64,000 nucleotides of DNA from DASYPQ01 sp036006425. GTDB taxonomy: Bacteria > Planctomycetota > UBA1135 > GCA-002686595. The notes below the pieces were generated by a model, which saw nothing but the letters and a program-made list of their open reading frames with translations, made no database searches and was not told the DNA's origin. Every line of letters begins with the position of its first letter. The first letter of the stretch is position 1. Shown here piece by piece: positions 36,884 to 46,479 of this stretch. The DNA lies in NCBI GenBank assembly GCA_036006425.1, contig DASYPQ010000027.1, positions 1 through 64,000 of the forward strand. Direction: 5' to 3'. Both the position numbers and the translations under genes were made by a program.

Positions 36884-39583
36884 TCAGGGCGGGAACACGA
36901 CCGCCAAGCCGTCGGAGAGGTTCGTGCCGCTGCCGAGCGGCCCGAACGGATCGCGGTACCAGTACGTGAAGTACCAGGTCGACCCCGCGACGATCTGCGC
37001 GGGCCCGCTGCTCGCCGGCGGCACCGTGAAGTCGAGGTGGCGGCTGTTGTGCCCCGTTCCGTCGGAGAGCGTCACCGGGCGCAGGCGCCCGAGCGTCCCA
37101 CCGACGCAGCGCACGCCGTCGCCGAACGGGACCTGCGCCTGCGCGTTCCCGTAGAAGAAGAATCCGCCCTTGAGCGGCGGGGATCCGCTCACTTCCAGCG
37201 TGAACTGGTTCAAGGCGATGCTCGTGAACCCGGACCAGCCGATCCGCGCGCCCGGCCCGGCCGAGTTCGCGGCGCCGGTGCAGTACGTCTCGGGCACGCC
37301 GAAGCGCGCGAGGTCGACGCCGTCGGCGACCGGCTGCGCGACGACCGCTTCACGCAGCGCCTCGCTGAAGCCCATCTCCGCGGGCGAGGAGGAGAGCGGC
37401 GTGAAATCGATGATCGACGAGCCAGCGCCGGCCGCGTTCACGCGCGCGAGCGTGCCGCCCGCGGAGTTCCCCGAGGCGACGTACAGCACGTGGTCGGTCT
37501 GCGAGAGGTGCGCGGAGCGCGCGGTCTCGCCGGTGAGGGCAACCGTCGCGACGACCGTGTTCGTCGCGGTCGAGATGACGCGCACGCCCGGCGAAGTCCC
37601 GTCGTTCGCGACGTAGACGAACGCTCCGGCCGCGTCGACGTCGACGGTGGCCGGAAAGTCGATCCCGGAGACCGTCGCGATCGTGCTCGATCCCGCGCCG
37701 GCGATGTTCACGACGCTGACGCTGTCGCCGAAGGCGTTGATCACGTACGCGCGCGTCCCGTCGGGCTTGAACGCGACCTGGTAGGGGAAGTTGCCGACCG
37801 GGACGCGGACGATCTCCGTGCGCGTCGCCGTGTCGATCAGCTGGAGCTGGTTGTCGAAGCTCGCGCAGGCCGCCAGGATCGCGCCGTTCGGCGAGAGCTC
37901 GATGCCGCTCAATCCGGTGTACGCGTAGCCCTGCGCCGATCCCATCTGTCCCCCGAGGATCGAGCCGACGACCGAGCTCGCGGCGCCCGCGAGGTGCAGG
38001 AAGTAGATGCGGTCGGACCCCGCGACCGTGTTCACGTATGCGGACTGCGAGTCGGGCGAGATGCGCACGTCGACGGGGCGCTGCGGCACCGCGAGCGTCG
38101 CGACGACGGTGTCCGTCGCGAGGTCGACGACGGAGACCGTGTCGGAGTCCGCGTTGCACACGAGGGCCGTGTGGTTGTCCGGCGAGATCGCGACGCCGAG
38201 CACGCGATCCCCAGTCGGGATCCACGCGCGAACGGTTCCCGCGAGGAGGTCGAGCACGCACACGTTGCGGGACAAGTCGTTGCCGACGACGGCGAGCGTG
38301 CCGTCGCGCGAGACCGCGATCGACCGGCTCGCATCGCCTTCCGGCGGCGGCCCCGAGGGCGCGAACCCCTCGACGAAGCCGGCGGCGCCGTGGATGTCGT
38401 AGACGTGGACGTCCTCCTTGAAGCGGCTGTTCAGCGCGACGGCGCGCAGGGCGACGGGGGAGACGACCGCTTCGACGGTGGGCGCGAGCGTCAGCGTCTT
38501 GACGATCGTGCGCGTTGAGATGTCGATCACCGAGCTGTTGAAGTTCGAGATGAACGCGTACTGGCCGTCGAAGGAGATCTCGATGTCGCCGACGCTGCCG
38601 GTCGAGAGCGTCGCCGCGGTCGCGCCGGTCGTGAGGTTGACGAAGACGACGTTGTTCGAGATCGCCGCGATCGCGTGGCTCTTGTCGGGAGTGATGCGGA
38701 CGAGCCGGTCGGTGAAATCGTTCGGCGTCGCGAAGCTCCCGGACACCGTGCGCGTGACGAGGTCGATCTTCGTGAGCGCCTGGACCCCGAACTCGTGCGT
38801 GACGACGGCGACCTGACCGTCGAGGCTGACGTCGACGCCCGAGGGATTGGCGGCGGTCGCGAGGTTCGCGACCTCCCCGGCGGCGATCCGGTCGTACAGG
38901 AGGACGCGCGAGCCTCCGCGGTCGGGGAGCACGATCGTCGTGCCGTCGGGGGAGAGCGCGAACGACGTGAAGATGTAGCCGTCGCGGCCCGATTCGGGGC
39001 TGAACCAGAACCCGATGAGCCCCTGGGGACCCGTGGGGATCGTCGCGACCTCGGTGAGGGTCGTCAGATCGAGGATCGAGAACGCCGAGGTGACACCGTC
39101 GTTGATGACGCCGACGACGGCCCAGTGGCTGTCGGGCGTGACGAGGACCTTGTAGGGCTGCTGGCCGGTGACCGGGATCGCGGTGACGAGCGTGCGCGTC
39201 GCGACGTCGACGACGGCGACGTCGTTCGTGAACACGCAGGGAGCGAGCGCGTACTGGCCGTTCGGCGTCACGGCGACCTGGACGGGCAGGTTGTGGACCG
39301 TGACCGTGTCGGTCGCGGTGCGCGTGTTGACGTCGAAGAACGTGAGCGCGTTCGAGTTCTTGTGCACGATGACGACCGCGGAGCCGTTCGGGAGGATCGC
39401 GAGCTCGTGCGGTCCGTCGCCGTCGGGGACGTTGTTGCAGGAGAGGAAGGCGGTCTGGGTCGTGAACTCGTTCCTGTCGCCAACCTGTCGATGTCCGACA
39501 GGTCTCGGTCGGTCGAAGCGGGTTTCGACGGGAGCGGGCTGCGCGGCGGCGGAGAGAGACTGGAGGACGAGGGCTGCGATCAT
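36884..39583 (-). CDS. Secreted YVTN-type beta-propeller protein with hybrid C-terminal domain
   Basis: The 899-residue protein has a short signal peptide (MIAALVLQSLSAAA, then Gln) and many ~42-residue repeats such as TVHNLPVQVAVTPNGQYAL and VAISPDNHTALVCNADSDT, VSVVDLATDTVVAT. This is the surface-protein YVTN propeller pattern, probably two propellers. The last ~140 residues start YCTGAANSAGPGARIGWSG, then have FGDGVRCVGGTLGRLR and YWYRDPFGPLGSGTNLSDG. The end therefore mixes traits of the two C-terminal domain types seen elsewhere in the window. A TAGACT hexamer lies 42 bases before the start. It converges with the protease gene, only ten bases away. Confidence 0.88.
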   Translation of the reverse strand: MIAALVLQSLSAAAQPAPVETRFDRPRPVGHRQVGDRNEFTTQTAFLSCNNVPDGDGPHELAILPNGSAVVIVHKNSNALTFFDVNTRTATDTVTVHNLPVQVAVTPNGQYALAPCVFTNDVAVVDVATRTLVTAIPVTGQQPYKVLVTPDSHWAVVGVINDGVTSAFSILDLTTLTEVATIPTGPQGLIGFWFSPESGRDGYIFTSFALSPDGTTIVLPDRGGSRVLLYDRIAAGEVANLATAANPSGVDVSLDGQVAVVTHEFGVQALTKIDLVTRTVSGSFATPNDFTDRLVRITPDKSHAIAAISNNVVFVNLTTGATAATLSTGSVGDIEISFDGQYAFISNFNSSVIDISTRTIVKTLTLAPTVEAVVSPVALRAVALNSRFKEDVHVYDIHGAAGFVEGFAPSGPPPEGDASRSIAVSRDGTLAVVGNDLSRNVCVLDLLAGTVRAWIPTGDRVLGVAISPDNHTALVCNADSDTVSVVDLATDTVVATLAVPQRPVDVRISPDSQSAYVNTVAGSDRIYFLHLAGAASSVVGSILGGQMGSAQGYAYTGLSGIELSPNGAILAACASFDNQLQLIDTATRTEIVRVPVGNFPYQVAFKPDGTRAYVINAFGDSVSVVNIAGAGSSTIATVSGIDFPATVDVDAAGAFVYVANDGTSPGVRVISTATNTVVATVALTGETARSAHLSQTDHVLYVASGNSAGGTLARVNAAGAGSSIIDFTPLSSSPAEMGFSEALREAVVAQPVADGVDLARFGVPETYCTGAANSAGPGARIGWSGFTSIALNQFTLEVSGSPPLKGGFFFYGNAQAQVPFGDGVRCVGGTLGRLRPVTLSDGTGHNSRHLDFTVPPASSGPAQIVAGSTWYFTYWYRDPFGPLGSGTNLSDGLAVVFPP

Positions 39584-39625
39584 GGAAACGCTCCCGTGGG
39601 GGTCGGTCGTTCGGACGAGGAAGCC

Positions 39626-39631
39626 AGTCTA
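39626..39631 (-). promoter_or_regulatory. Putative -10 hexamer (TAGACT) of the YVTN propeller gene
   Basis: TAGACT on the minus strand lies 42 bases before the ATG at 39583. The same exact hexamer recurs at 45376, 49956, 50004 and 60709. Confidence 0.4.
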
Positions 39632-39684
39632 GGCGACAACTGCCCCCGTGCGGGGCCTCCGGTCGGACGCCATGATCCACGCGC

Positions 39685-41628
39685 ATGATGGATCGGTTCC
39701 GCCTGGCGCGCTGGCTTCTCCTGGCGTGCCTCGCCGTCGGTGCACTCCTGCGCATCGTCCTCTACGCGGTCTTCCACTCCGGCGCGTTCCGTCCCGGGAG
39801 CCTCCTCCTCGCCCTCGGCGCGGGCCTCGCCTACGACCTCTTCGCGACGCTGATCCTGCTGACGCCGGCGTTCCTGCTCCTCGCCGTCTTCCGTCTGCGC
39901 TTCCTCGCGAACGCTTCCCTCCGCACAGTCCTTCTGGCGCTCGCCTTCACGGTGCTCTTCTTCGACGCGGCGGCGCAGTACTACTTCTTCGAGGAGTTCA
40001 ACGCCCGCTACAACCACATCGCCCTCGACTACGTCCTCTATCCCACCGAGGTCTTCACGAACATCGGCGAGAGCTACAACGTCCCTCTCGTCGCCGGAGT
40101 CTCGCTCCTGCTCGGCATCCTCCTCGCCCTCCTCGTGTCGAGGAGGACGCGCGGCCTCGAGCTCGCGCCGATCTCCTGGTCCGCGCGCGCGCGCGGGATC
40201 GCCGTCGTCCTCGCGCTCTGCGCGCTCTCCTGCGGCGCGTACGCGCTCCTTCCCGCCCAGGTCACCGGCGATCGCATCACGAACGAGATCGCGCACAACG
40301 GTCTCGCCCAGCTCGTACGCGCGTGGTTCACGAGCGAGCTCGACTACGGGGCGTACTACCGGACGCTGCCGCGCGCCGAGGCGCGGGCGCGCGCCGCGGC
40401 AGTGCTCGGTTTCCCGCCGCCTGCTGCGAACGAGCTCGCGCGCGCGGAAGGCGAGTTCGCGCTCCAGAAGCCCGTCGTCGCGCGCGACGGAGCGAAGACG
40501 CTCGACGTCGTCGTCGTGCTCGAGGAGAGCCTCGGCAGCGCGTTCATCGGCGTCCTCGGCCATCCGGAGCTCGCGTGCAGCCCGGAGTTCGACCGCTGGT
40601 CGAAGGAGGGCGTCCTCCTGACGAACCTCGTCGCCAACGGGAACCGCACCGTCCGCGGCCTCGAGGGCATCCTCTGCTCGTTCGTCCCTCTCCCGGGCGA
40701 CTCGATCGTGAAGCGCACCCGTCAGGAGCACGTCGCCTGCTTGGCGGACGTCTTCGCGGCGCGCGGCTTCGCGACCTCCTTCTTCTACGGCGGTCGCGCG
40801 GTCTTCGATCACATGAAGCCGTTCCTGGAGGCGAACGGCTACCGCGAGATCGTCGAGCAGTCCGACTACCCCTCCGACGCGTTCACGACCGCGTGGGGCG
40901 TCGCCGACGAGTTCATCTTCGACGCGCTGCTCGCCCGGCAGGTGCGCGCCGCGGAGAAGGGCGAGCGGCTCTTCGCGACGCTGCTCTCCGTGAGCAACCA
41001 CAAGCCCTACGCGGTGCCTCCAGGTCGCACCGCGCGGCCCGCGGGCGAGCGCTCGCGCGTCGGCGCGGTCGCGTACGCGGACTGGGCCATCGGACGCTAT
41101 CTCGCCCAGGCGCGCGCGCACGGGATCCTCGAGCACACGGTCGTCCTCGTCGTCGGCGACCACGGCGCACGCGTGTACGGTTCCGAGCAGATCCCGGTCG
41201 CGAGCTACCGGATCCCGGCGTTGTTCCTCGCGCCCGATTCGGCGTGGCCCGCGGGTTCGGCCCGAGGTCGTCGCATCGAGACGCTCTGCTCGCAGATCGA
41301 TCTCGCGCCGACGCTCCTCGATCTCGCCGGCGTGTCGTGCACCGCGCCGTTCTTCGGCCGCGACCTCGTCGGCGCTTCCGACGGTCCCGGCCGCGCGTTC
41401 GTGCACCACGATCGCGACGTGGGCATCCTCACCGACGACGCGCTCGTCGTCCTCGGACTGCAGCGTTCCGTCGAGTACTACCGGCGCGGCAGTCGCGCCG
41501 ACGACCGGTTCGAGCGCGTGCCCGCCGCGCGGGTGACGGGCGCGCTCCGCGATCTCGAGAAGGACGCGACCGCGGTGTTCCAGACGGCCGACGAGCTGTA
41601 CCGCTCCGGCCGTTTCGTGCTGCCCTGA
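39685..41628 (+). CDS. LTA-synthase-like membrane phosphatase/sulfatase-superfamily enzyme
   Basis: The 647-residue protein has four or five membrane helices in the first ~190 residues and an extracytoplasmic alkaline-phosphatase-superfamily domain after about residue 265. Metal and catalytic motifs are VVVVLEESLGSAF at the domain start, the nucleophile Thr (about residue 322) in GNRTVRGLEG, SVSNHKPY and VVLVVGDHGARV. LTA synthase and related phosphoglycerol transferases use this layout and a Thr nucleophile to move phosphoglycerol-type groups; the acceptor here is unknown. ATG 39685 or 39688 can start it. It is followed 60 bases later by a second enzyme of the same superfamily. Confidence 0.87.
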   Translation: MMDRFRLARWLLLACLAVGALLRIVLYAVFHSGAFRPGSLLLALGAGLAYDLFATLILLTPAFLLLAVFRLRFLANASLRTVLLALAFTVLFFDAAAQYYFFEEFNARYNHIALDYVLYPTEVFTNIGESYNVPLVAGVSLLLGILLALLVSRRTRGLELAPISWSARARGIAVVLALCALSCGAYALLPAQVTGDRITNEIAHNGLAQLVRAWFTSELDYGAYYRTLPRAEARARAAAVLGFPPPAANELARAEGEFALQKPVVARDGAKTLDVVVVLEESLGSAFIGVLGHPELACSPEFDRWSKEGVLLTNLVANGNRTVRGLEGILCSFVPLPGDSIVKRTRQEHVACLADVFAARGFATSFFYGGRAVFDHMKPFLEANGYREIVEQSDYPSDAFTTAWGVADEFIFDALLARQVRAAEKGERLFATLLSVSNHKPYAVPPGRTARPAGERSRVGAVAYADWAIGRYLAQARAHGILEHTVVLVVGDHGARVYGSEQIPVASYRIPALFLAPDSAWPAGSARGRRIETLCSQIDLAPTLLDLAGVSCTAPFFGRDLVGASDGPGRAFVHHDRDVGILTDDALVVLGLQRSVEYYRRGSRADDRFERVPAARVTGALRDLEKDATAVFQTADELYRSGRFVLP

Positions 41629-41668
41629 CGCTGCGCGCGCTTCCCTTCCGGTTTCGTCCGGCCCGCGG

Positions 41669-41674
41669 TACGTT
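41669..41674 (+). promoter_or_regulatory. Putative -10 hexamer (TACGTT)
   Basis: It lies 14 bases before GTG 41689 in the 60-base gap. The match is weak (T, A and final T kept). Confidence 0.25.
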
Positions 41675-41688
41675 GGCGAGGAAGCGCA

Positions 41689-44157
41689 GTGGCCTCCACG
41701 GAATTCGTACGTACCTCCTCGAGCGAGCCTGCCGCGCTGCGCCCCGGATTCGTCGGAGAGTGGGCGGCGCTCGCGCTCCTCTTCGGAACGGTCCTCTACG
41801 TCCTGCACGCGGCCGCGGTCGTGTCCGGGGACTGGCTCGAGGCGCGCGATCCCGTCGAGCTCGCGGCCTGGCACGTCGGACTGACGCTCGAGCTCGCGTT
41901 CCCGACGGCGATGGCTTTCGCCGCGATCGCGACCGCCGTCGCGATCGCGCTCGCGCGACGTCCGCTGATCGCCGTCCTGGCGACGGCGCCGCTCTTCCTC
42001 GCGGGTCTCGTCGGATGGCCGTTCGAGGATCCGCACCATCTCCCGGATCCTTCCGTCCATCACGGGAAGGTCGCGCTGCTCGAGTACGGCTGCGTCGCGC
42101 TCGGCCTCGGTTTCCTCCTCGTCCTCGCGTGCAGCCGCGTGCGCACGCGCCTGCCGCGGGCGGGCCTCTTCGCACGGCGGGGAGTCCTCGCCGCGATCCT
42201 GGTCGCCGCGGCGATCGTCCCGGCGACCTCCTGGGCGCTCTGTCGCCGGACGCCGCCGATGCGTCAAGTCCGCGAGCGCGTCCACGAGTTCCTCGCGGAG
42301 CCGGCCGGATGGACCGTCGTCCGCAGCGATCCGAAGGCGCCTCCGCGCGTCGGCAGCCTGACGCCCTCGCTCGACGGGGCGCTCGACGGCGGCGATCTGC
42401 CGTCCTTGATCATGCCGCCGCCGTGCGAGGTCCGCTTCGAGATCCCGCGCGACGCGGGGCGCGTCAACCTGCGCGCGAGCGCGGGCGTCGACCGCCGCCT
42501 CCGGTGGCAGCTCGAGCACACGCCGCCGGAGACGTCGATCTCGTTCGAGATCCTCGTCGATGGGGTGTCGAGGTTCACCGCGTCGATGCCCGCGCACGGT
42601 CCGGAATCCGTGCGCGTCTGGCACCACGCCGGGGGCAGGGAAGGCATCCCGCTCGCAGCGGGGGAGGTCGTGACGTTGCGCACGTCGCTCTCGCCGCCCG
42701 ACGCCGCGGTCACGGGCAACATCGGGCTGCTCGCGGGATTCGGCCGACTCGAGCTCGAGCGCAGCGTGAAGCGGCCGCGCGAGCGCGCGAGCGCGGAGCG
42801 CCCGAATCTCGTGCTCATCGTGATGGACACGCTGCGCGCGGACGAGCTCTCGTGCTACGGGAAGCCGGGCACGACGACGCCGCACCTCGATGCGCTCGCG
42901 GCGCGCGGCGTCCTGTACGAACGCGCCGTCGCGGCTTCGAGCTGGACCTGGCCGTCGACGGCTTCGATCCTGACCGGCCTCGTCCCGGAGACGCACGGCG
43001 TCGTCGACGATTCCGCCTGCTTCCTCGACGATCAGCTCGAGACGCTCGCGGAGGTCCTCGAGGCCCGCGGCTACACGACCGCGGGTTTCACCGCGAATCC
43101 GCTGCTCGACCCGGTGAAGAACTTCGACCAGGGGTTCGAGACCTACGCCTACTCGCGCGAGATGCGCAAGTCCGACGAGGTCATGCCCGGCATCACGTCG
43201 TGGCTCTCGGAGCTCGCGGACGCGCGCTTCTTCCTCTACGTGCACCTCGTCGACACCCACGAGCCCGTGAATCCCCGCGCGGAGGACCTCGCGCGCGTCG
43301 GCACGACCGCGACGCCGCCGCCGGGATGCGACGAGCGTCCGACCGTCCTCGTGCGTCCGGCGCTCCTGCACGGCGATGCGCTGACGGCGGCGGGCGTCTC
43401 CAATCCCGATCTCCGCATCCCGCCCGAGCACCAGCGCTGGCTGCGCGACACGTACTCCGCCGCGGTGTCGACGGCGGACGCGTACGTCGGGACGGTGCTC
43501 GACATGCTGAAGGAGTACGACCTGGATCGGAACACCGTCGTCGCGTTCACGAGCGACCACGGCGAGGAGCTGTTCGATCACGGCTTCCTCGGGCACGACC
43601 AATCGCTCCACCGGGAGCTCGTGCACGTGCCGCTGATCCTCGCCGGACCCGGGATCCCGCGGGGCGTGCGGGTCTCGACGCCGGTCTCGAACCGGCACCT
43701 CGCGCCGACTCTCGCGCGCCGCGGGGGCGCGGAGCTCCCCGCGGTAAAGGACGCCCAGGACCTCGGCGCGCCGGACGGCATCGAGCCGCGCGCGCTCTTC
43801 TTCTCGACCGAGCACGGCTGGTGGTGGAACGCGCAAGGAACGTCGATCCTCGGGATCGAGGAGTGGCCGTGGGTGCTCCACTGGGTCCCGAGAGGGCTCG
43901 CGTGGGGCGTCGCGCGGGGCACGGATCCCGGCGACGGACAGATCCGGCTGTACGACCTCGGGACGGATCCGCGGGAGATGACGGATCGCTCGATCGAGCG
44001 CGCGGACCTCGCGCGGGAGATGCTCGCGCGGTTGAAGGAGCACACGCAGACCGCGCTCTCCGAGCGACGCGTGCGCGTGCGCGCCGCAGGCGACGGGACG
44101 CGCGCGCTGCTCAAGCGCTTCGGGTACGCGGGCGACGAGGACGACGGGCACCGCTGA
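41689..44157 (+). CDS. Membrane-anchored sulfatase-superfamily hydrolase lacking the formylglycine cysteine
   Basis: The 822-residue product starts at GTG 41689 with GAGGAAG upstream. The first ~190 residues hold four hydrophobic helices. A beta-rich domain follows, then the sulfatase-like domain from about residue 365 (RPNLVLIVMDTLRADELSCYG, motif at the metal site). The catalytic motif reads SSWTWPSTASILTG where sulfatases have C/S-x-P-x-R, so there is no residue for formylglycine and the nucleophile is probably Thr. HLVDTHEPVNP and AFTSDHGEELFDHG supply other metal ligands. It probably cleaves or transfers a phosphoester rather than a sulfate ester. It forms a pair with the preceding LTA-synthase-like gene. 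Confidence 0.87.
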   Translation: MASTEFVRTSSSEPAALRPGFVGEWAALALLFGTVLYVLHAAAVVSGDWLEARDPVELAAWHVGLTLELAFPTAMAFAAIATAVAIALARRPLIAVLATAPLFLAGLVGWPFEDPHHLPDPSVHHGKVALLEYGCVALGLGFLLVLACSRVRTRLPRAGLFARRGVLAAILVAAAIVPATSWALCRRTPPMRQVRERVHEFLAEPAGWTVVRSDPKAPPRVGSLTPSLDGALDGGDLPSLIMPPPCEVRFEIPRDAGRVNLRASAGVDRRLRWQLEHTPPETSISFEILVDGVSRFTASMPAHGPESVRVWHHAGGREGIPLAAGEVVTLRTSLSPPDAAVTGNIGLLAGFGRLELERSVKRPRERASAERPNLVLIVMDTLRADELSCYGKPGTTTPHLDALAARGVLYERAVAASSWTWPSTASILTGLVPETHGVVDDSACFLDDQLETLAEVLEARGYTTAGFTANPLLDPVKNFDQGFETYAYSREMRKSDEVMPGITSWLSELADARFFLYVHLVDTHEPVNPRAEDLARVGTTATPPPGCDERPTVLVRPALLHGDALTAAGVSNPDLRIPPEHQRWLRDTYSAAVSTADAYVGTVLDMLKEYDLDRNTVVAFTSDHGEELFDHGFLGHDQSLHRELVHVPLILAGPGIPRGVRVSTPVSNRHLAPTLARRGGAELPAVKDAQDLGAPDGIEPRALFFSTEHGWWWNAQGTSILGIEEWPWVLHWVPRGLAWGVARGTDPGDGQIRLYDLGTDPREMTDRSIERADLAREMLARLKEHTQTALSERRVRVRAAGDGTRALLKRFGYAGDEDDGHR

Positions 44158-44163
44158 GGGCGT

Positions 44164-44169
44164 TACCAT
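44164..44169 (+). promoter_or_regulatory. Putative -10 hexamer (TACCAT), near-leaderless
   Basis: It ends six bases before ATG 44176, so the transcript would start at or next to the start codon. Confidence 0.4.
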
Positions 44170-44175
44170 CCCGGG

Positions 44176-45378
44176 ATGCCTCGAGCCGAACGCCGCGCCT
44201 GTCGAGTCGCCCTGATCGGGCAGAAGTTCATGGGGAGAGCCCACAGCAACGCCTGGGGGCAGGTGAACCGCTACTTCGATCCGCCGATCGCCGCCGCGAT
44301 GCGGACGGTCGCCGGGCGCGACGGAAAAGAGCTCGCGGCCTTCGCGGCGCGGTGGGGGTGGGCGAGCTGGACGGACGACTGGCGCTCGATCGCGGAGGAC
44401 GACGAGATCGATCTCGTCGACGTCGCGACGCCGAACGATCTCCACGCGGAGCCGTCGATCGCGATGCTCGAGGCGGGGAAGCACGTCGCGTGCGAGAAGC
44501 CGCTCGCCGGGACGCTCGCCGACGCGCGCGCGATGCGCGACGCGGCCGCGCGCGCGGCGAAGGCGCGCGGCGGACCGAAAACATTCGTCTGGTACAACTA
44601 CCGGCGCTGCCCCGCGGTCGCGCTCGCGTGGCAGCTCGCGCGCGAACGGAAGCTCGGGAGGATCTACCACGTCCGCGCGAAGTATCTGCAGAGCTGGGGC
44701 GGCCCGGACACGCCGCTCCTGTGGCGGTTCCAGAAGGGAAAGGCCGGATCGGGAGCGCACGGCGACCTGAACGCGCACATCGTCGACATGGCGCGGTTCC
44801 TCGTCGGCGAGGAAGTGACGGAGATCCACGGAGCCGTGTCGCGGACGTTCATCACGGAGCGCGCGCTGCCGGCCTCGGACAAATCGCTCGGCGGCAAGAA
44901 GAGCGCGAAAAAGGGGAAGAGCGACGTCGACGACGCGGTGCTGTTCCTGGCGAGCTTCAGTGGCGGCGCGGTCGCGAGCTTCGAGGCGACGCGGCTTGCG
45001 ACGGGGCACCAGAACGCGAATTCGATCGAGCTGAACGGCGAGAAGGGCTCGGTGCGGTTCGATTTCGAGGACATGAACGTGCTCGGGTTCTTCGACGCGA
45101 CGCTGGGGCCGAGGACGGCGGGCTGGCGACGGATCATGTGCACGTCGGCCGCGGGGAACCACCCGTACGCGGGACACTGGTGGCCGGACGCGCACGTGCT
45201 CGGGTACGAGCACGGGTTCACGAACATGGCCGCGGACGTCCTCGAGTCGCTCGGCGGCGGAAAGCCGGTCGTGCCGCTCCCGGATTTCGCCGACGCGTAC
45301 GAGACGCAGCGCGTGCTCGAGGCGGCGATGGTCGCGGCGCGCGAACGCTGCGCTGTGAAGCTCACGGACGTCCGATAG
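44176..45378 (+). CDS. Gfo/Idh/MocA-family oxidoreductase
   Basis: The 400-residue NAD(P)-dependent sugar dehydrogenase has an N-terminal Rossmann fold (RVALIGQKFMGRAHSNAW), DLVDVATPNDLHAE and the CEKPLAG motif with the catalytic-site lysine. The C-terminal beta-sheet domain binds substrate (GDLNAHIVDMARFLVGEEV with the His/Asp pair). The family oxidises hydroxyls of sugars or cyclitols, often making 3-keto sugars in planctomycetes. It is followed 29 bases later by a sugar isomerase, its usual partner. The actual substrate is unknown. Confidence 0.93.
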   Translation: MPRAERRACRVALIGQKFMGRAHSNAWGQVNRYFDPPIAAAMRTVAGRDGKELAAFAARWGWASWTDDWRSIAEDDEIDLVDVATPNDLHAEPSIAMLEAGKHVACEKPLAGTLADARAMRDAAARAAKARGGPKTFVWYNYRRCPAVALAWQLARERKLGRIYHVRAKYLQSWGGPDTPLLWRFQKGKAGSGAHGDLNAHIVDMARFLVGEEVTEIHGAVSRTFITERALPASDKSLGGKKSAKKGKSDVDDAVLFLASFSGGAVASFEATRLATGHQNANSIELNGEKGSVRFDFEDMNVLGFFDATLGPRTAGWRRIMCTSAAGNHPYAGHWWPDAHVLGYEHGFTNMAADVLESLGGGKPVVPLPDFADAYETQRVLEAAMVAARERCAVKLTDVR

Positions 45379-45381
45379 ACT
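45376..45381 (+). promoter_or_regulatory. Putative -10 hexamer (TAGACT) of the isomerase gene
   Basis: It overlaps the stop of the oxidoreductase gene and lies 26 bases before ATG 45408. The leader includes AAGGAAGGA as ribosome site. Confidence 0.4.
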
Positions 45382-45407
45382 GGCGCGTCGAAAGGAAGGA
45401 TTCCCGC

Positions 45408-46457
45408 ATGCCCCGCCCCGTCTGCCTCTTCACCGGCCAATGGGCCGACCTCCCGCTCGAGAAGCTCTGCGAGAAGGCGAAGGAGTTCGGCTACGACGGC
45501 CTCGAGCTCGCTTGCTGGGGCGATCACTTCGACGTGCAGCGTGCGCTCAAGGAGCCGAACTACTCCACGAAGCACTGGGAGCTCCTCGGCGACTACGGCC
45601 TCGTCAGCCTCGCGATCAGCAATCACCTCGTCGGCCAGGCCGTCTGCGATCCGATCGACGAACGCCACAAGGCGATCCTTCCCGCGCACGTCTGGGGCGA
45701 CGGCAAGCCCGACGGCGTCCGTCAGCGCGCGACGGCGGAGATGATCGACACGATCAAGGCGGCGCGGAAGTTCTTCGACGATGCGCCCGACATCGTCCAG
45801 AAGTACCTGAAGGAGCGCACGAGGCGCACCGTCGTCGTCGGCTTCACCGGCAGCCCGATCTGGCACCTCCTCTACTCGTTCCCCCCGGTTTCCTCCGCGC
45901 TCATCGAGGACGGCTACGCGAAGTTCGCCGCGGCGTGGAGGCCGATCCTCGCGGAGTGCGAGCGCCAGGACGTGCACTTCGCGCTCGAGGTGCACCCGAC
46001 GGAGATCGCCTTCGACATCGTCTCGACGCGCCGGACGCTCGCCGCGCTCGGCAACCATCCGCGTTTCGGTCTCAACTTCGATCCGAGCCACTTCGGCTAC
46101 CAGGGCGTCGACTACCTCGCGTTCCTGCGCGAGTTCGCGCCGCGCGTGTGGAACGTGCACGTGAAGGACGTCTGGTGGGCCGAGAAGGGGATGGCGGCGG
46201 GCGTGTTCGGCGGCCACACGAACTTCGGCGACGACGGACGCTTCTGGGACTTCCGTTCGCCCGGCCGCGGGCGGATCGACTTCGAAGGGATCCTGCGCAC
46301 GCTGAACCACACGGGCTACAACGGGCCGCTCACGGTCGAGTGGGAGGACCCGATGATGGACCGCGAGTTCGGCGCGAGCGAAGCGGAGCACTTCGTGCGC
46401 CGCCTCGACTTCCCGAAGAGCGAGCGCGCGTTCGACGCGGCATTCGCGGAAGGCTGA
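45408..46457 (+). CDS. Sugar phosphate isomerase/epimerase (xylose-isomerase-like TIM barrel)
   Basis: The 349-residue protein belongs to the AP-endonuclease-2/IolE-like TIM barrels. Family stretches are KAKEFGYDGLELACWGDHFD, FALEVHPTEIAFD (metal Glu), FGLNFDPSHFGYQGVDYL (Asp/His ligands), VWNVHVKDVWW and PLTVEWEDPMMDRE (final Glu). Such enzymes isomerise or epimerise keto sugars with a divalent metal. ATG 45408 follows AAGGAAGGA by seven bases. Its place behind a Gfo/Idh dehydrogenase suggests a joint pathway on an oxidised sugar. Confidence 0.93.
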   Translation: MPRPVCLFTGQWADLPLEKLCEKAKEFGYDGLELACWGDHFDVQRALKEPNYSTKHWELLGDYGLVSLAISNHLVGQAVCDPIDERHKAILPAHVWGDGKPDGVRQRATAEMIDTIKAARKFFDDAPDIVQKYLKERTRRTVVVGFTGSPIWHLLYSFPPVSSALIEDGYAKFAAAWRPILAECERQDVHFALEVHPTEIAFDIVSTRRTLAALGNHPRFGLNFDPSHFGYQGVDYLAFLREFAPRVWNVHVKDVWWAEKGMAAGVFGGHTNFGDDGRFWDFRSPGRGRIDFEGILRTLNHTGYNGPLTVEWEDPMMDREFGASEAEHFVRRLDFPKSERAFDAAFAEG

Positions 46458-46479
46458 ATCCCGTTTCCCCCCTTGCGCG

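Noticed and set aside
39580..45213. A long minus-strand open frame antisense to the sulfatase-superfamily and oxidoreductase genes
   Set aside because: Composition is Arg/Glu/Asp-heavy without domains, while the plus strand encodes clear enzymes with catalytic motifs.
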